From Rathayibacter tritici (GTDB lineage Bacteria; Actinomycetota; Actinomycetes; Actinomycetales; Microbacteriaceae): 53,162 nt of DNA. The position numbers and the translations under genes are program-made. Of the stretch, positions 43,690 through 51,297 are shown one piece after another. Location: NCBI RefSeq assembly GCF_002932875.1, contig NZ_PSWS01000046.1, positions 1 through 53,162 on the forward strand. Reading direction: 5' to 3'. Numbering within the stretch: position 1 is the stretch's first letter; each line of letters begins with the position of its first letter. The notes beneath the pieces were generated by a model. The model was not told the DNA's origin, did not search any database, and saw only the letters and a program-made list of their open reading frames with translations.

Positions 43690-43711
43690 GGGCCGTGAAT
43701 GCCGGATGAAC
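43690..43711 (-). promoter_or_regulatory. PHO-box-like repeat upstream of ppk
   Basis: GTTCATCCGGC and ATTCACGGCCC are adjacent 11-base units. The first fits the PHO-box consensus almost fully; the second has A for the leading G. The pair would lie roughly 41-62 bases upstream of the predicted start, suitable for an activator. Confidence 0.5.
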
Positions 43712-43758
43712 GACGGCCGGGGAGGGCCTGTGGAGGAGTGTTTGCTCCGCACACCGGT

Positions 43759-44640
43759 TCAGCGCACGGGCGCGGCCCGCTGCAGGTACTGCACGTCGAC
43801 GGAGGCATCCGTGAACCCGAGCGAGCGGTAGAGCGCCACCGCCGAGCGGTTCTCGGCCTCGACGTAGAGGTCTGCCGTTGTGCAGCCCCGTTCCAGCATC
43901 CGCGCGAGTCCCGCGGAGAGCAGCGTGCGACCGAGTCCACGGCCGGCCGCCTCCGGAGCGACTCCCAGCACGTAGATCTCGCCGGTCGTGGACCCGGGCT
44001 CGATCTTGAGCCAGTCGTAGCCGATCAGCGACCCGTCCGCATCGCGCAGCAGCAGGAAGTCGCCCTCGTCGAACCAGGGCTCCGCGCGCCGGGCCGCCAG
44101 GTCCTGCTCCGTCAGCCGCCCCTGCTCAGGGTGGGCGGCGAAGACCCGCGCGTTCAGAGCGACCCACTCGGCCGGATCGAGGTCGCGCGCGTCGGCGAGG
44201 ACGACGCCCTCGGGGACCCGGACCTTTGGTGCAGCGAGCGGCTCGAGTTCAAGGTGCAGGAGAGTGCGCACCGCAGCGAATCCGTGCGAGGCCGCCAGCG
44301 CGCGGGCGACCGGATGGTCGCCGTGCGCCCACGCGAGCAGGCCGGTGCGGCCGCTCGCGAGCACCTGCTCGAGGGTCGCGGTACCGAAGCCCACCCCGCG
44401 CCACTCCGGATCGACGACGAACTCCAGCTCGCCTTGCCCGAGGATCGCGGCCGCCACCACCACGTCGGCGCGCAGGCCCACGAGCAGAGTGCGCGAGCCG
44501 GTCCGGGCATCGACGAGGGTCTGATCGCTGAACGGGGGCTGGTGGTCGAACCAGGCGGCGCGGCCGATCAGGTGCTGCAGGCCGGCCGAGACGGCGGGAT
44601 CGGCCAGGTCCTCAACGGACAGGTTGAGCGACTCGCTCAT
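43759..44640 (-). CDS. mshD: Mycothiol synthase
   Basis: The 293-residue protein consists of two GNAT domains in tandem. The first covers about 1-135 ([20 protein letters not shown]-type acetyl-CoA loop). The second is about 145-293, with [20 protein letters not shown] as the functional acetyl-CoA site and [20 protein letters not shown]. MshD acetylates Cys-GlcN-Ins, the last step in making mycothiol, the main actinobacterial thiol. The start at ATG 44640 overlaps the upstream glnR-like gene by 29 bases and follows GAGGAC. The glnR-mshD order matches that in mycobacteria. Confidence 0.92.
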   Translation of the reverse strand: MSESLNLSVEDLADPAVSAGLQHLIGRAAWFDHQPPFSDQTLVDARTGSRTLLVGLRADVVVAAAILGQGELEFVVDPEWRGVGFGTATLEQVLASGRTGLLAWAHGDHPVARALAASHGFAAVRTLLHLELEPLAAPKVRVPEGVVLADARDLDPAEWVALNARVFAAHPEQGRLTEQDLAARRAEPWFDEGDFLLLRDADGSLIGYDWLKIEPGSTTGEIYVLGVAPEAAGRGLGRTLLSAGLARMLERGCTTADLYVEAENRSAVALYRSLGFTDASVDVQYLQRAAPVR

Positions 44641-45301
44641 TGTCCTCTTCGTACACGTTGAAGCGGTATCCGACGTTGCGGACCGTGCCGATCAGCGACT
44701 CCAGATCGCCGAGCTTCGCGCGCAGTCGGCGCACGTGCACGTCGACCGTGCGGGTGCCACCGAAGTAGTCGTAGCCCCAGACCTCGCTCAGCAGCTGCTC
44801 GCGGGTGAAGACGCGCGAGGGGTGCGTGGCGAAGAAGCGGAGGAGCTCGAACTCCTTGAAGGTGAGGTCGAGCGGGCGCCCGTGCACTTTGGCGGAGTAG
44901 CTGGCCTCGTCGATCACGACGCCGGAGGCCTGGATGCGCGAGGTCGACTGCTCCTGCGCCAGGCGGCCGATCACCAGGCGGATGCGGGCGTCGACCTCGG
45001 CGGGGCCGGCCGAGTCAAGGATGACGTCGTTGACGCCCCAGTCGGCCGAGACCGCGGTAAGACCGCCCTCGGTGAGGATCAGGATGAGGGGGACGGTGAT
45101 GCCCGTCGTGGTGAGGATCTTGCAGAGCGACTTCGCGCTGGCGAGGTCCTGCCGCGCGTCGACCAGGATCAGATCGCAGCTCGGAGCATTCACGAGCTGG
45201 GCTGGTTCCGCGGGGATCTGCCGGGTCCGGTGGCTGAGGAGCCCCAGCGCGGGGAGCACCTCGGCGCCTCCCGCCGAGGTCAGTATCAACAACTGCGCCA
45301 C
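44612..45301 (-). CDS. glnR: GlnR-type orphan OmpR-family response regulator
   Basis: The 229-residue protein has an atypical receiver domain (about 1-120: [60 protein letters not shown]) and a winged-helix OmpR/PhoB domain (about 130-222: [58 protein letters not shown]). Receiver sequence and the mshD neighbour fit actinobacterial GlnR, which controls nitrogen assimilation without a partner kinase. GTG 45301 follows GGAGGA. A promoter with an inverted repeat over its -10 box precedes it. Confidence 0.85.
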   Translation of the reverse strand: MAQLLILTSAGGAEVLPALGLLSHRTRQIPAEPAQLVNAPSCDLILVDARQDLASAKSLCKILTTTGITVPLILILTEGGLTAVSADWGVNDVILDSAGPAEVDARIRLVIGRLAQEQSTSRIQASGVVIDEASYSAKVHGRPLDLTFKEFELLRFFATHPSRVFTREQLLSEVWGYDYFGGTRTVDVHVRRLRAKLGDLESLIGTVRNVGYRFNVYEEDNERVAQPVR

Positions 45302-45321
45302 TGATCCTCCAGAACTGGTCT

Positions 45322-45343
45322 GCCCGCCATACTAGCGGCGGGC
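45322..45343 (-). promoter_or_regulatory. Promoter of the glnR-like gene with inverted repeat across -10
   Basis: GCCCGCC (45322-45328) and GGCGGGC (45337-45343) flank the minus-strand -10 box TAGTAT (45334-45329). An operator or a 5' stem here would affect expression directly. The leader is about 20 bases and contains GGAGGA. Confidence 0.5.
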
Positions 45344-45365
45344 TGGAAGAGGCGGCCCCCTGGGG

Positions 45366-45371
45366 CACAAT
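45366..45371 (+). promoter_or_regulatory. -10 element of the 86-residue membrane protein gene (leaderless)
   Basis: CACAAT is followed by six bases and ATG 45378. Confidence 0.4.
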
Positions 45372-45377
45372 TGAGGG

Positions 45378-45638
45378 ATGGGCAGGGATCGGGTGGGCAT
45401 CGGGGTCGTCTGGGTGCTCGCGCTCCTGGGCTCCGCGGTCACGTTGACCGTCTCCGCTGCGGAGTCCCGTCAGCTCTGGCTCGCGCTGACCTTCGGTGGC
45501 TGTGTGCTCGCGACCTTCGCCGTGCAGCTGGCCGTGGCCCGCGCCGAGGGGTACCTGCTGCGCGCGATGACGAGCATCGTCGGGGCGATGGCCCTCATCG
45601 CGGTTGCGAGCGGGATCGCTCTCCTCCTGCCCGCCTGA
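45378..45638 (+). CDS. Small membrane protein (86 residues)
   Basis: Three hydrophobic segments (IGVVWVLALLGSAVTLTVSA, WLALTFGGCVLATFAVQLAV, IVGAMALIAVASGIALLL) are separated by short loops. It looks like a conserved small actinobacterial inner-membrane protein of unknown function. It starts without a ribosome binding site six bases after CACAAT. A 19-bp duplication spans its stop codon. Confidence 0.65.
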   Translation: MGRDRVGIGVVWVLALLGSAVTLTVSAAESRQLWLALTFGGCVLATFAVQLAVARAEGYLLRAMTSIVGAMALIAVASGIALLLPA

Positions 45639-45660
45639 ACACCTCCTGCCCGCCTGAGCA
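45623..45660 (+). repeat. 19-bp tandem duplication across a stop codon
   Basis: CCTCCTGCCCGCCTGAACA (45623-45641) is followed directly by the same 19 bases with one change (45642-45660). The gene stops in the first copy. Confidence 0.85.
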
Positions 45661-45696
45661 CTCGCTCTCTCCCGCCCCGGTGTCGGACCCGGCGGG

Positions 45697-45702
45697 TAGG
45701 GT
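45697..45702 (+). promoter_or_regulatory. -10 element of the 36-residue membrane peptide gene (leaderless)
   Basis: TAGGGT is followed by six bases and ATG 45709. Confidence 0.5.
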
Positions 45703-45708
45703 GGAGTC

Positions 45709-45819
45709 ATGCTTCTCGCCCTGGAACTCTTCTATCTCGGTCTGCTCGGGCTCGCCTCCCTCGCCATCGCGTGGGTCTCCGGCGTAATCGTGTACAAGCT
45801 CTACCGCGGCCAGAGCTAG
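45709..45819 (+). CDS. Very small single-helix membrane protein (36 residues)
   Basis: The frame runs from ATG to TAG and encodes MLLALELFYLGLLGLASLAI, then AWVSGVIVYKLYRGQS: one long hydrophobic helix with a basic C-terminus (KLYRGQ), predicted to sit in the cytoplasmic membrane with its tail inside. The composition is plainly membrane-like, and a leaderless TAGGGT promoter is placed exactly as at larger neighbours. It is followed 16 bases later by the nitrobindin-like gene. Function unknown. Confidence 0.6.
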   Translation: MLLALELFYLGLLGLASLAIAWVSGVIVYKLYRGQS

Positions 45820-45835
45820 CCGCCCCGGAGCCGGA

Positions 45836-46444
45836 GTGATCTCGCTTCCATCGGGCCTCCCGCCCGAGCTCGTCCCGCTCTCCTGGCTGCTCGGTGTCTG
45901 GGAGGGCTCCGGCGTCCTCGATTACGCCGTCGGCGGCGACTCCGTGCAGGCCGAATTCGGCCACCGCATCAGCTTCAGCTACGACGGGCTGCCCTACCTC
46001 AACTACAGCTCGTACACCTGGCTGATCGAGGACGGCGCCGACGAGGCGCCTCGTCCTCTGGTCAGCGAGATGGGCTACTGGCGCCTCAGCCGCGCGCTCA
46101 CCGACGCGGACGCCGGCCCGGCGATGCTGCCCGGCCGCGGCGCTCCCGCCTTCCCGGACGCGGAGTCGGTCGAGACGCTGCGCAACGCCGCCGGCGGCTT
46201 CGACATCGAGGTCTCGCTCGTGCACCCGGACGGAGTGAGCGAGCTCTACCTCGGCCAGGTCAAGGGGCCGCGGATCGACCTGGCGACCGATGCGGTAATG
46301 CGCACGGCCGCCGCGAAGGACTACGCCGCGGCGACCCGGCTCTACGGCCTGGTCGATGATCACCTGCTCTGGGCGTGGGACATCGCCGCCCTCGGGCAGG
46401 GTCTGCGGACCCACTCCTCCGGACGGCTCGCCCGTGTCGACTGA
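45836..46444 (+). CDS. Nitrobindin-like heme-binding beta-barrel (FABP/THAP4 family)
   Basis: The 202-residue protein has the family motif LLGVWEGSG near the N-terminus (Gly-x-Trp-x-Gly-x-Gly), then FGHRISFSYDGLPYLNYSSY, SEMGYWRLS, IEVSLVHPDGVSELYLGQVK and a C-terminal LVDDHLLWAWDIAALGQGL. Family members form a 10-stranded barrel and bind ferric heme through a C-terminal His, reacting with nitric oxide or peroxynitrite. The final segment ends THSSGRLARVD, so a candidate His is present. The start is GTG 45836. The end overlaps the ygfZ-like gene. Confidence 0.88.
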   Translation: MISLPSGLPPELVPLSWLLGVWEGSGVLDYAVGGDSVQAEFGHRISFSYDGLPYLNYSSYTWLIEDGADEAPRPLVSEMGYWRLSRALTDADAGPAMLPGRGAPAFPDAESVETLRNAAGGFDIEVSLVHPDGVSELYLGQVKGPRIDLATDAVMRTAAAKDYAAATRLYGLVDDHLLWAWDIAALGQGLRTHSSGRLARVD

Positions 46445-47570
46445 CGCCTTCTCCCCGCTCCTCGCGGCCGCGGGCGCCGTGGCCACGACCAGCGCCGCCG
46501 AACCCGGGGTCGCCGCCCACTACGGCGAGCCCTTCCGGGAACAGCGGGCTTTCGCGGCCGGCACCGCCCTCGTCGATCTCTCCGGCCGCGGAGTCGTGAC
46601 GGTCACCGGCCCGGACCGTTTGACCTGGATCGACTCGCTCACCAGCCAAGCCGTCTCCCGCCTGGCCCCCCGCGCCAGCGCCGAAACCCTTCTGCTCGAT
46701 CCGACGGGCCGAATCGAGCACGTCATCCGCCTCGTCGACGACGGGGAGACCGCCTGGCTTCTGCTCGACCGCGACGAGACCGCGGGCCTGGCAGCCTGGC
46801 TCGACCGGATGCGCTTCATGCTGCGCGTCGAGGTCGCCGATCGCACCGCGGAGTACGCGACACTCGCGGCGCTCGGCGACGGCACGGCTCTCGCGCTCGC
46901 GCTGTCCCTGGCCGAGACTCCCCTCGTCTGGAGCGACCCGTGGTCGCAGGTCCAGCCGGGAGGGTGGCAGTACGCGCTCACCGCCGAGCACCCGGGAGCG
47001 GCGTGGACGCTCCGTGAGGTGCTGGTGCCGAGGGCGTCACTCGACCAACTCGGCGCGGCCGCCGACACCGGGGTCTCACTCGCCGGAGTGGACGCCCTCG
47101 AGGCCCTGCGCATCGCCGCCTGGCGTCCGCGCCACGCGACCGAGGTCGACGAGCGGTCCATCCCGCACGAGCTCGACCTCCTCCGTTCCAGCGTGCACCT
47201 CGCCAAGGGCTGCTACCGGGGCCAGGAGACGGTGGCGAAGGTGCACAACCTCGGCCACCCGCCTCGCCGCCTGGTGCTGCTGCAGCTCGACGGCTCCGAT
47301 TCGGTGTTGCCTGCGCACGGAGACGTCGTCACGGCCGTGAAGGGCGGTGAGCCGGTCGAGGTCGGCACCGTCACCTCCAGCGCCTGGCATTACGAGGACG
47401 GGCCCATCGCCCTCGCCCTCGTCAAGCGGAGCGTCCCCGTCGACCTCGAGCTGACGGTGCTCGTGGGGGAGACCCGGGTCGCCGCGGCTCAGGAGGTCGT
47501 GGTCCCACCCGGCGCCGGAGCGGAGGCCGGCGTGCCCCGTCTGCCCCGCCTCGGGGCGACGACCAGGTAG
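46434..47570 (+). CDS. YgfZ/GcvT-domain folate-binding protein
   Basis: The 378-residue protein has the GcvT-like fold. It has an N-terminal block VDLSGRGVVTVTGPDRLTWI, LLLDPTGRIEHVIRLVDDGE, and the YgfZ signature KGCYRGQETVAKVHNLGHPP with its conserved Cys. YgfZ binds tetrahydrofolate and helps repair or assemble certain Fe-S clusters. GTG 46434 lies inside the end of the preceding nitrobindin-like gene, so the two are coupled. Confidence 0.9.
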   Translation: MSTDAFSPLLAAAGAVATTSAAEPGVAAHYGEPFREQRAFAAGTALVDLSGRGVVTVTGPDRLTWIDSLTSQAVSRLAPRASAETLLLDPTGRIEHVIRLVDDGETAWLLLDRDETAGLAAWLDRMRFMLRVEVADRTAEYATLAALGDGTALALALSLAETPLVWSDPWSQVQPGGWQYALTAEHPGAAWTLREVLVPRASLDQLGAAADTGVSLAGVDALEALRIAAWRPRHATEVDERSIPHELDLLRSSVHLAKGCYRGQETVAKVHNLGHPPRRLVLLQLDGSDSVLPAHGDVVTAVKGGEPVEVGTVTSSAWHYEDGPIALALVKRSVPVDLELTVLVGETRVAAAQEVVVPPGAGAEAGVPRLPRLGATTR

Positions 47571-47578
47571 GTCGCGGC

Positions 47579-48709
47579 ATGGTGGCCGCAGGACCCGCCG
47601 AGCGGGGCCGAGCGGCCGGCCGGCTTCGCGCGCTCCTCCGCACCCCCGGGTTGAATCCGGCCCGGGCTCTCGCCCGCGCGGGTGCCTCGCTGCCCGCGGT
47701 GCTGCAGATCGTGGTCGCGGCGACCCTCGCCTACTCCGTCGCGCACGTTCTGCTCGGGCATCCCTCGCCCGTCCTGGCGCTGACCGTCACGATCTCGAGC
47801 CTGGGCATGGCCCGCGACACGAGGCCCAAGCAGGTGGCCGAGACCGCGACGGGGATGGTGATCGGTATTACCGCGAGCGAGGTCCTGCTGCTCGTATGGG
47901 GGAGCGGGATCTGGCAGCTCGCGGTGGTGCTCGCCATTGTCTTTACCCTCGGACGCGCGCTCTCGCCCTCGCCGGGGTTCGCGGTCGCCGCCGGCACCCA
48001 GGCGATGCTGGTGATGATCCTCCCCGAGCCGGATGGCGGAGTGTTCACCCGCAGTGTCGACGGCCTGATCGGCGGGCTCGCAGCGCTGCTCTGCACGGCG
48101 ATCGTGCCCCGCCCGCCCCTGCGCACGGCGCGGGCGGAGGCGCACCGGTTGATGAGCGCACTCAGCCGCACCGTCGAGGAGCTGGCCGACGCGCTCCGAC
48201 GGGGCGACTCCTCCGCCTCCGCCGTCGCCCTGGACCGGGTCCGAGGGACGCAGCCCCTGATCGACGGCTGGGCCGCAGCACTCGACTCGGCGATCGGGGT
48301 CGCGCGGATCTCGCCGTTCGTTCGCCGGCACCGCGGCGAGCTCGCCCGGCAGGCCACCATGCTCGCCGCGCTCGATCTGGCGACCCGGAATCTGCGCATC
48401 GTCGCGCGCCGCACCGACTTCCTCGTCGGCGATACCGCCCCGCGGCCGGCGCTTGCCGGAGCGGTCGCCGCGTGTGCACCGGGCATCGCCCTGCTCGGCC
48501 GAGCAATCGCTGATCCGTCACTGCTCGCCCTCGCACGTCAAGACCTCGTGCTGCTCGCGACCACGCTCGACCCTCAACGGTTGATCCCGGAGGCGCGGCT
48601 CGCCGAGAAGACGGTGCTGGTCCTGCTCCGCCCGCTCGTCGTCGACCTGCTCATAGCGTCGGGCACCGATCCGGCCGAGGCCCGCGCTGCACTGCCGCCG
48701 CTCGCCTAG
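47579..48709 (+). CDS. FUSC-family membrane protein
   Basis: The 376-residue protein has five or six hydrophobic segments in its N-terminal half (VLQIVVAATLAYSVAHVLLG, LALTVTISSLGMA, VLLLVWGSGIWQLAVVLAIV, GFAVAAGTQAMLVMILP, GLIGGLAALLCTAIV), then a long helical cytosolic part. This resembles one half of aromatic-acid efflux/FUSC proteins (YccS, AaeB). The substrate is unknown. It begins nine bases after the ygfZ-like stop and converges with the methyltransferase gene, only three bases apart. Confidence 0.82.
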   Translation: MVAAGPAERGRAAGRLRALLRTPGLNPARALARAGASLPAVLQIVVAATLAYSVAHVLLGHPSPVLALTVTISSLGMARDTRPKQVAETATGMVIGITASEVLLLVWGSGIWQLAVVLAIVFTLGRALSPSPGFAVAAGTQAMLVMILPEPDGGVFTRSVDGLIGGLAALLCTAIVPRPPLRTARAEAHRLMSALSRTVEELADALRRGDSSASAVALDRVRGTQPLIDGWAAALDSAIGVARISPFVRRHRGELARQATMLAALDLATRNLRIVARRTDFLVGDTAPRPALAGAVAACAPGIALLGRAIADPSLLALARQDLVLLATTLDPQRLIPEARLAEKTVLVLLRPLVVDLLIASGTDPAEARAALPPLA

Positions 48710-48712
48710 CGT

Positions 48713-49522
48713 TCAGGAGGAGGGGGCGACCGCCTCCCAGGCGACCGTCACTTCACCCAGACGCCAGCGCCGCGGACCGTCGAGGATCGGCCAGTCTCGG
48801 CGCAGATCGCGGATCGCCGCGATCCAACGCTGACTCGGACCGTAGACACCGAGCGGCGCGTGGAGGGTCCACGCGCGCTCGAGAGCCGAGAGGAAGGCGT
48901 GCACCCCCTCGCCGGCGACGTTGCGGTGGATGAGCGCCTTGGGCAGACGCTCGGCTGCCGTCATCGGCGAGGGGATTGCTGCGAGCCGGAGTGACAGCGT
49001 CAGCGAGCGAGGACCCTCCCGGCCGATCTCGATCCAGGTGCAGATGCGCCCGATCTCGTCGCAGGTGCCCTCGACCAGCACGCCGTCCGGCTGCAGCCTG
49101 ACGGTCATCGTTTCCCAGGCGGCGGCCACCGCGTCCTCGTCATACTGACGCAGCACGTTGAAGGCGCGGATGATGCTCGCGCGCCGGCCCGCGGGCAGGG
49201 GGACCTCGAACCCGCCGCGCTCGAAGTGCACCCGCGCGTCGGCGGGGAAGGCCGTGCCTCCCTCCCGGACCCGGGCGAGCTGCTTTCTGGCGGTGTCGAC
49301 GCGGGCCGGCTCGATCTCGAGGCCGAGCACCTCCACGTCCGGCACCGTGCTGACCAGGCGTCGGTGCAGCTCGAGGGTGGTGACCGCGCTGGCACCAAAG
49401 CCGAGGTCGACGACGAGCGGCGTGGGGGAGCTCTGCAGGACGGGGAGTTCGGCGAGTCGGCGGTCGACTCGGCGGAGGCGGTTCGTGCCCGTCGTTCCGC
49501 GGGTGACGGCTCCGATGGGCAT
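48713..49522 (-). CDS. SAM-dependent methyltransferase-like protein
   Basis: The 269-residue protein has a Rossmann-type motif I, LVVDLGFGASAVTTLELHRR, then VEVLGLEIEPARVDTARKQL (acidic loop that contacts SAM), ADARVHFERGGFEVPL and a motif around ASIIRAFNVLRQYDE. It resembles actinobacterial class I methyltransferases of unknown substrate. ATG 49522 lies seven bases after TACGCT. Transcribed divergently from gpmA, the two starts being only 48 bases apart. Confidence 0.78.
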   Translation of the reverse strand: MPIGAVTRGTTGTNRLRRVDRRLAELPVLQSSPTPLVVDLGFGASAVTTLELHRRLVSTVPDVEVLGLEIEPARVDTARKQLARVREGGTAFPADARVHFERGGFEVPLPAGRRASIIRAFNVLRQYDEDAVAAAWETMTVRLQPDGVLVEGTCDEIGRICTWIEIGREGPRSLTLSLRLAAIPSPMTAAERLPKALIHRNVAGEGVHAFLSALERAWTLHAPLGVYGPSQRWIAAIRDLRRDWPILDGPRRWRLGEVTVAWEAVAPSS

Positions 49523-49529
49523 GCCCTTC

Positions 49530-49564
49530 AGCGTATTCGCCGGCGAGGGGGCCGCCTCTAAGCT
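49530..49564. promoter_or_regulatory. Overlapping divergent promoters of the methyltransferase gene and gpmA
   Basis: On the minus strand TACGCT (49535-49530) stands seven bases before ATG 49522. On the plus strand TAAGCT (49559-49564) stands six bases before ATG 49571. Only 23 bases separate the two boxes, so the -35 region of each would overlap the other promoter. Confidence 0.55.
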
Positions 49565-49570
49565 GGACGC

Positions 49571-50323
49571 ATGTCCGAGACCTACACCCTCATCCTCGTG
49601 CGCCACGGCAACAGCGAGTGGAATCAGAAAAACCTGTTCACCGGCTGGGTCGACGTACGGCTGACCGAGCAGGGAGTCGCGGAGGCGACCCGTGCCGGCG
49701 AGCTGCTGATCGAGGCGGGTCTGCACCCCGATATCGTCTACACCTCGCGTCAGACCCGTGCGATCCAGACCGCGAACATTGCCCTCGAGGTCGCCGACCG
49801 TCTGTGGATCGATGTCAAGCGTTCCTGGCGCCTCAACGAGCGCCACTACGGTGCGCTGCAGGGCAAGGACAAGGCGCAGACCCTCGCCGAGTACGGCGCC
49901 GAGCAGTTCCAGACCTGGCGCCGCTCCTTCGACGTCCCGCCGCCGCCGATCGCCGACGACGACCAGTACTCGCAGGCGCACGATGAGCGCTACGCCGAGC
50001 TCGGTGACGCCCTGCCGCGCACCGAGTCGCTCAAGCTCGTGATCGAGCGGATGCTGCCCTACTGGGAGTCCGAGATCAAGCCGGACCTCGCCTCGGGCAA
50101 GACCGTCATGATCACCGCGCACGGCAACTCGCTCCGCGCCCTGGTGAAGACTCTCGACGGCATTTCGGACTCGGACATCGCCCAGCTCAACATCCCGACG
50201 GGGATCCCGCTCGTCTACACGCTCGACGAGAACTTCGAGCCGGTCGGCGAAGCGCGCTACCTCGACCCCGAGGCCGCCGCCGCCGGTGCTGCCGCCGTCG
50301 CCGCCCAGGGCGCCACGAAGTAG
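49571..50323 (+). CDS. gpmA: 2,3-bisphosphoglycerate-dependent phosphoglycerate mutase
   Basis: The 250-residue glycolytic enzyme interconverts 3- and 2-phosphoglycerate. It has the phosphohistidine motif [56 protein letters not shown] and the second His in [15 protein letters not shown]. Length fits the dPGM type. The C-terminus is Ala-rich. It is leaderless (TAAGCT, six bases, ATG). In mycobacteria too, gpm1 lies next to senX3-regX3. Confidence 0.95.
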   Translation: MSETYTLILVRHGNSEWNQKNLFTGWVDVRLTEQGVAEATRAGELLIEAGLHPDIVYTSRQTRAIQTANIALEVADRLWIDVKRSWRLNERHYGALQGKDKAQTLAEYGAEQFQTWRRSFDVPPPPIADDDQYSQAHDERYAELGDALPRTESLKLVIERMLPYWESEIKPDLASGKTVMITAHGNSLRALVKTLDGISDSDIAQLNIPTGIPLVYTLDENFEPVGEARYLDPEAAAAGAAAVAAQGATK

Positions 50324-50366
50324 CCGTCCCCGTCCGCGTCCCCCGATCTCCGGCTCGCAAAAACAC

Positions 50367-50405
50367 CTTCGGCTCGCAGGATCAGATGATTCCTGCGAGC
50401 CGAAG
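50367..50405. terminator. Perfect 15-bp bidirectional terminator
   Basis: CTTCGGCTCGCAGGA (50367-50381) pairs without mismatch with TCCTGCGAGCCGAAG (50391-50405). CCCTTTT follows on the plus strand, and AAAAACAC precedes it, giving a T-run on the minus strand. It separates gpmA from convergent phoU. Confidence 0.95.
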
Positions 50406-50439
50406 CCCTTTTCACGAGCCGAAGTTCAGGCAGGCGAAC

Positions 50440-51081
50440 TCAGCCCCAGTCGCCCGAGATCAGGTACTGGACCTTCTTCGCGATCGACACGGCGTGGTCG
50501 GCGAAGCGTTCGTGGTAGCGGCTGGCGAGAGTCGCGTCCACGGTGTCGGCGGCCTGGCCCTTCCATGCCTCGCTGAGCACCTTGTCGAAGACGCTGACGT
50601 GTAGTTCGTCGATCTTGTCGTCCTCGTCGCGGATCTCCTCCGCGATGCGGGGGTCCTGCGAGCGCAGCAGCTCCGTCAGCTTGTGCGCAACGACCACGTC
50701 GAGCCGGCCCATCTCGACGAAGGTCGGGCGCAGGCTTTTCGGGACCACCTTGTCCGGGAAGCGGTAGCGCGAGAGCTGAGCGATGTGCTCGGCGATGTCG
50801 CCCATCCTCTCGAGCGACGCGCTGATCCGCAGCGCCGAGACGACGATCCGCAGGTCGCGTGCGACCGGATTCTGCCGGGCGAGGATGTCGATGGCGAGCT
50901 CGTCCAGGCTGATGGCCAGCTCGTCGATGCGCGCGTCGCTCGCGATGACCTCCTCGGCGAGGGTCACATCGGAGTGGTTGAACGCCTGCGTCGCCTTCTC
51001 GATGGCGATCTCGACGAGCCCGGAGATCTCGACGAGTCGTTCCTGGACCTCGGCCAGCTCCTGCTGGAAAACTTCGCGCAT
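50440..51081 (-). CDS. phoU: Phosphate signalling regulator PhoU
   Basis: The 213-residue protein consists of two three-helix bundles with PhoU motifs (ASDARIDELAISLDELAIDI, LRIVVSALRISASLERMGDI, AEHIAQLS; second repeat DEDDKIDELHVSVFDKVLSE then RYHERFADHAVSIAKKVQYL). The acidic metal-binding clusters E/D-x3-D are visible. PhoU links the Pst transporter to the SenX3 kinase and keeps the system off in phosphate excess. ATG 51081 is the first codon in frame with family homology. It is divergent from senX3. Confidence 0.93.
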   Translation of the reverse strand: MREVFQQELAEVQERLVEISGLVEIAIEKATQAFNHSDVTLAEEVIASDARIDELAISLDELAIDILARQNPVARDLRIVVSALRISASLERMGDIAEHIAQLSRYRFPDKVVPKSLRPTFVEMGRLDVVVAHKLTELLRSQDPRIAEEIRDEDDKIDELHVSVFDKVLSEAWKGQAADTVDATLASRYHERFADHAVSIAKKVQYLISGDWG

Positions 51082-51285
51082 CTGTGTTCGACCCTCTCTA
51101 CGGCGACGAGGACGACGGCGCCGGATCTGCGGCGAGCACCTCGCACGCCGCTGCGACTGCACTCGGTAGGCGCAGGCGCAGTCATGATGACCACGGCAGG
51201 TTAACGGACGGTGCCGGGCGCTTGAACAGTACTCGACCCCCGGAGGATCGGCAGGTGCCCGGTAAGGGGACGGCCGGTGGATGGT

Positions 51286-51291
51286 TAGCCT
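51286..51291 (+). promoter_or_regulatory. -10 element of senX3-regX3 (leaderless)
   Basis: TAGCCT is followed by six bases and GTG 51298. No convincing PHO box was found in the phoU-senX3 gap. Confidence 0.5.
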
Positions 51292-51297
51292 GGGTCC

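Noticed and set aside
51200-51215. GTTAACC between phoU and senX3 as a PHO box
   Set aside because: Only one half-site resembles the consensus; the adjacent 11 bases do not, so direct-repeat structure is missing.
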